Assembly (NCBI GenBank): GCA_964654015.1
Contig: CAZZHQ010000128.1
Coordinates: forward strand, 1 to 6,957
From: JAUUZT01 sp964654015
GTDB taxonomy: Bacteria; Chloroflexota; Dehalococcoidia; GIF9; AB-539-J10
DNA length: 6,957 bases
Reading direction: 5' to 3'
This document shows positions 4,173 to 6,957 of the stretch, one piece after another. The notes below the pieces were generated by a model that was given only the letters and a program-made list of their open reading frames with translations, searched no databases and was not told the DNA's origin. How positions within the stretch are numbered: the first letter of the stretch is position 1; each line of letters starts with the position of its first letter. The position numbers were made by a program, and so were the translations under genes.

Positions 4173-4184
4173 AATTAAATTAAA

Positions 4185-6957
4185 ATGACTAAAACGATGA
4201 ATTGGCCAGCCAAAGCAATGTATATCGCACTGGCTTTAGCGCTGGCTTTCAGTTTAGCAGCGGTTACCATAGCTCCCTCACAGGTCAACGCTTACAGCGA
4301 GACCCAGTGGAACAAGGTAACCAGTCCTAGCTACGATGACCTGGTCATCCAGCCAGGAACCGACATTATCGACTTTGCCGCCAGCGCGGATGGCGAAACC
4401 GTATACGCTATCCTTGATGGCATAATAGATGACACTGCCACAGGGAATACCGAAAACGGCTATGGTAATGAAGTGGTTAAGTCCACTGACGGCGGCATCA
4501 CCTGGGATGACATCACCGAGGAAGTCCAGGAAGAGGGCCTCTGGTACCCAATGATGGTAGCCATAGCCCCCGATAACGCGGACTACGTCTTCGTCACCGG
4601 TTACGGTGATAATCTTGGTACTGCTTATAATCCCGTAACTAATGACGATCCGACAGTCGACGGAGAACTGTATATGGTTGTCGGCTCAGACGATGGCGGC
4701 GATGACTTCTCTGACATGCTGTTCCAGGGTACTCCTGGCGGATTGTTAGGAGCTAAAATCCTCTGTATAGCAGTCGCACCTGAGACCGGCGATGCCTTCA
4801 ACGTGGGTGTCGGCACCGATGGCGGCGACGTCTACCGTTACAAGGTGGGCGGAACCTTTGGTGGCTCGTGGGAAGACACTACCACCTACCAGGGCTGGGA
4901 TAATATCGTGGCCCCTACAGGAGTCCAAACAACCACCGCGGTAGTAGCCATAGATTTCTCCCCATACTTCGATGCCGATGACACAGTGGTCGTTATCACC
5001 ACCGATACTACTTTCGTTACGGATGGCGGTGGAATGGATGGCGCTACTTACATGCAAAGCGGTATCTGGGGCACCACCAAGGCATGGAATGCCCAGGCTG
5101 GCGACCCGTTCCCCGCAGCGGTTGAGATAATGGATGCACCTCCCTACTATAAGAGCGCAGGTAGCCTTAATGCCGCTAGGTATGACGAGTGGGATCACGC
5201 CGCTGGTATCGCCATGCCACTGGACTTTACCGGAAATGATTCCGGATTAAGGTACAACTGGGTCTACCTCAACTATGACGCAAATGACAGTGGCAATGGG
5301 GTAACCGAAGACGTTCCCGCCAGCTTCCAGAACAATTTCATGTTTGGAGTTGGCCAGGTATTCCAGGTAAAGGGCTCAGGCGTAACATACGCCGGCGTCC
5401 GTTGTGAAGCATGGGATACCTCTACTACCTACCCAAAAATGGCCAGCATAGATATGACTGGCGAAATCGATGATGGCGCCTTAATGGTTGGACTGCAAGG
5501 CCCTACCGCCGTGTGCGCAGGCATCGATGTCTTCCGTACCGCCGAATGGCCGATTGACCTTTGCTGTCCGCAGTGGTCAAGCTCGTCCAAGGACCCGACA
5601 GGACAGACAAACACTCTGGTACAGTATGTCGACGACGGCGCCAAGGGTTACGCCGTAACCAGTGAAGACCGGATTCTTGCTGTTGCTGCTAACAATAACT
5701 TGGACGAAAGCGCCTTTTCAATTAGTGGCGGCGATGGCTATGAGTTAGGCATTGGCGAGGTTGGCAAATACTGGAACCAGTCTGCCCTTGTTGACACCTG
5801 GATTGACTATCTGTCCGACATGGCCGTCAATCCAACTTGCGGCACCATCTACCTCTTCGCCATAAATGATGGACGTGGCGCCGACTGTGACAGTGTCTGG
5901 AGAAGTATCGACGATGGCAGCAGCTATCTGAGAGTATTCTCCAGGGGACTCACCAATGATTTTGGTCTTGTCCGCACCGCTCCTGAAGAAGAGGATGAGA
6001 TTCTTACCGTCTACCTGGTTGACCAGGGTACTAAGGACCTCTGGTGGAACGAGGACAGCGGTCTTTCCAGTTGGAATGCCCGCAAGGCTTCAACTCTAGA
6101 CAATATCTGGGACCTGGCCATTGAGAGCGAAGATACCATCTACGCCCTTGAGGGTCCTGCGACTGCGACATATGGAGCTGGTGGAAATGACGCCGATGTG
6201 AGTATGTCCGATAAGCATGGCGCACCTGGCTCATGGAGCTCCGCCAAGGATTCCAAGGTTGATGTAGGCCACAGCATCGTTGTCCGTGACGGGCATGTGC
6301 TGGTGGGTGGCGATGTCAACGGAGCCGATAGTGGAGAAGTTGGATTTTCCGATGACTCCGCATCCAGCTTCAGCGAGCTTGATGATATTGGTAACGGAGA
6401 TGTCACCTTAGCCTTCGACACCTACTATGATCAGAACGACTACGTCTATGCAGCGGTTTCTGGTACCACCGACAGAGGTGTATATCGCACCACCGTTGCC
6501 GATGGCGACTTCAAAGACATGGGTGCCGATTTTAATGCTGTACCTACATTAGACTTCCACGGCATCGTCACCGAACTACGCCAGGCAGGCAACCCCAAGA
6601 CTACTTCCAGCACCGGCGGCGTGCTCTATGCAGTGTACACTGATGGCGCTGGAGATAGTGGGATAGCACGACAGCTTACTCCCGCCAGTGCCCTTTGTTG
6701 TAACAACCTGGGATGGGATTGGCTCGATGATGAGATAGTCAATGAGACCTTCGACTTGAACCCGAGGCCCCTGAAAATCTGTGGTTGTCTCACTTCGAGT
6801 AGTGCTACTCACCTTTGGGCTATAGACAATGATGGTTTTACTGTTGGTTACGACATGATAGATGGCACTGATCCAGGTGGCCCATGGGTATACCGTGATT
6901 GCTTCTCCAAGGCAGGACCAACACTGACCAACGTTCCTGATGGTTCAATAGTTGCCG
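4185..6957 (+). CDS. Large secreted Asp-box (BNR-like) surface protein, 3'-truncated by the window
   Basis: The frame is open for 924 codons from ATG 4185 to the window edge without a stop. Residues 1-36 are a classical Sec signal peptide: Lys at 3 and 10, a hydrophobic core from 13 to 30 rich in Ala and Leu, and likely cleavage after V-N-A36. The mature part is rich in Asp, Gly, Thr and aromatic residues and poor in Lys/Arg, hence strongly acidic. It contains Asp-box motifs (S-x-D-x-G-x-x-W/F): STDGGITW at 100-107, SDDGGDDF at 168-175, SIDDGSSY at 574-581 and a degenerate SDDSASSF at 722-729, plus related TDGG turns at 211 and 279. Asp boxes cap beta-hairpins in sialidase-like and sortilin-like beta-propellers, so one or more propellers are likely. 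Catalytic sialidase residues are not evident, and a binding or structural role is more likely than enzymatic activity. Twelve cysteines, including C460-C461, C838-C839 and C866/C868, suggest disulfides or metal binding. The long leader fits a highly expressed surface or S-layer-like protein. Confidence 0.85.
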   Translation, partial: MTKTMNWPAKAMYIALALALAFSLAAVTIAPSQVNAYSETQWNKVTSPSYDDLVIQPGTDIIDFAASADGETVYAILDGIIDDTATGNTENGYGNEVVKSTDGGITWDDITEEVQEEGLWYPMMVAIAPDNADYVFVTGYGDNLGTAYNPVTNDDPTVDGELYMVVGSDDGGDDFSDMLFQGTPGGLLGAKILCIAVAPETGDAFNVGVGTDGGDVYRYKVGGTFGGSWEDTTTYQGWDNIVAPTGVQTTTAVVAIDFSPYFDADDTVVVITTDTTFVTDGGGMDGATYMQSGIWGTTKAWNAQAGDPFPAAVEIMDAPPYYKSAGSLNAARYDEWDHAAGIAMPLDFTGNDSGLRYNWVYLNYDANDSGNGVTEDVPASFQNNFMFGVGQVFQVKGSGVTYAGVRCEAWDTSTTYPKMASIDMTGEIDDGALMVGLQGPTAVCAGIDVFRTAEWPIDLCCPQWSSSSKDPTGQTNTLVQYVDDGAKGYAVTSEDRILAVAANNNLDESAFSISGGDGYELGIGEVGKYWNQSALVDTWIDYLSDMAVNPTCGTIYLFAINDGRGADCDSVWRSIDDGSSYLRVFSRGLTNDFGLVRTAPEEEDEILTVYLVDQGTKDLWWNEDSGLSSWNARKASTLDNIWDLAIESEDTIYALEGPATATYGAGGNDADVSMSDKHGAPGSWSSAKDSKVDVGHSIVVRDGHVLVGGDVNGADSGEVGFSDDSASSFSELDDIGNGDVTLAFDTYYDQNDYVYAAVSGTTDRGVYRTTVADGDFKDMGADFNAVPTLDFHGIVTELRQAGNPKTTSSTGGVLYAVYTDGAGDSGIARQLTPASALCCNNLGWDWLDDEIVNETFDLNPRPLKICGCLTSSSATHLWAIDNDGFTVGYDMIDGTDPGGPWVYRDCFSKAGPTLTNVPDGSIVA

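Larger units (their letters stand above)
3828..4184 (+). promoter_or_regulatory. Long structured 5' leader
   Basis: The stretch between the promoter and the large gene contains, in order: a hairpin GCTATGCA/TGCATGGC with a TTGG loop (3843-3862); a near-perfect Shine-Dalgarno AAGGAGGTG and a 35-codon ORF; a long-range pairing CGATTG/CAATCG (3955-3960 with 4030-4035); a GC-rich hairpin CGCCCG/CGGGCG with an eight-base loop (4045-4064); overlapping inverted repeats at 4111-4140; and a hairpin next to the final ribosome binding site. I matched it to no riboswitch class I know. Long leaders of this kind are common on abundant surface-layer mRNAs, where they stabilise the message or control translation. 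That role here is an inference. Confidence 0.5.

Noticed and set aside
4625..6812. Several minus-strand open frames of 63-150 codons
   Set aside because: All are antisense to the continuous 924-codon plus-strand frame, which has a signal peptide, Asp boxes and a ribosome binding site.

Overview
This window looks like a piece of an anaerobic, probably Chloroflexi (Dehalococcoidia-like) genome or metagenome-assembled genome. That placement is an inference from three things: a NarL-type regulator with an altered receiver, a very large secreted Asp-box protein, and many intergenic palindromic and heptanucleotide repeats. No rRNA, tRNA or other decisive marker gene is present.

Layout. Positions 1-710 hold a 36-40 bp direct repeat pair (28-67 and 671-710). 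The pair brackets a palindromic GTCATT-type element, a 29-bp tandem repeat and a small GIY-YIG nuclease gene (362-646, minus). The right repeat copy is the 3' end of a metallo-beta-lactamase-fold hydrolase gene (675-1403, minus), so the left copy is a detached duplicate of that gene's last 12 codons. Divergent from the hydrolase is an orphan LuxR/NarL-type response regulator (1710-2384, plus) whose phospho-acceptor Asp is replaced by Gly. Positions 2385-3690 are repeat-rich and carry a hicB-hicA toxin-antitoxin pair (3371-2911, minus). The pair lies between two long direct repeats, each made of a GTCATT palindrome half-site, a degenerate heptanucleotide array and a strong terminal hairpin. A third copy of the heptad array lies at 1476-1616.

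From about 3690 to the right edge everything serves one gene. Two candidate promoters are followed by a roughly 357-nt 5' leader. The leader holds a 35-codon ORF with an excellent Shine-Dalgarno site, several hairpins, a possible H-type pseudoknot and a hairpin beside the ribosome binding site. The gene itself is an open reading frame of at least 924 codons (4185 to the window end, no stop reached). It encodes a signal-peptide-bearing, Asp/Gly-rich protein with Asp-box (BNR-like) motifs, probably an abundant cell-surface beta-propeller protein.

Functional links are mostly positional. hicB and hicA form a tightly coupled operon with a near-consensus promoter. The nuclease gene lies just downstream of the hydrolase gene on the same strand and could be co-transcribed, but the direct repeats suggest it arrived separately. 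The regulator has no kinase partner in view. The most unusual features are the duplicated gene end around the GIY-YIG segment, the three-locus heptad repeat family, and the long structured leader of the surface-protein gene.
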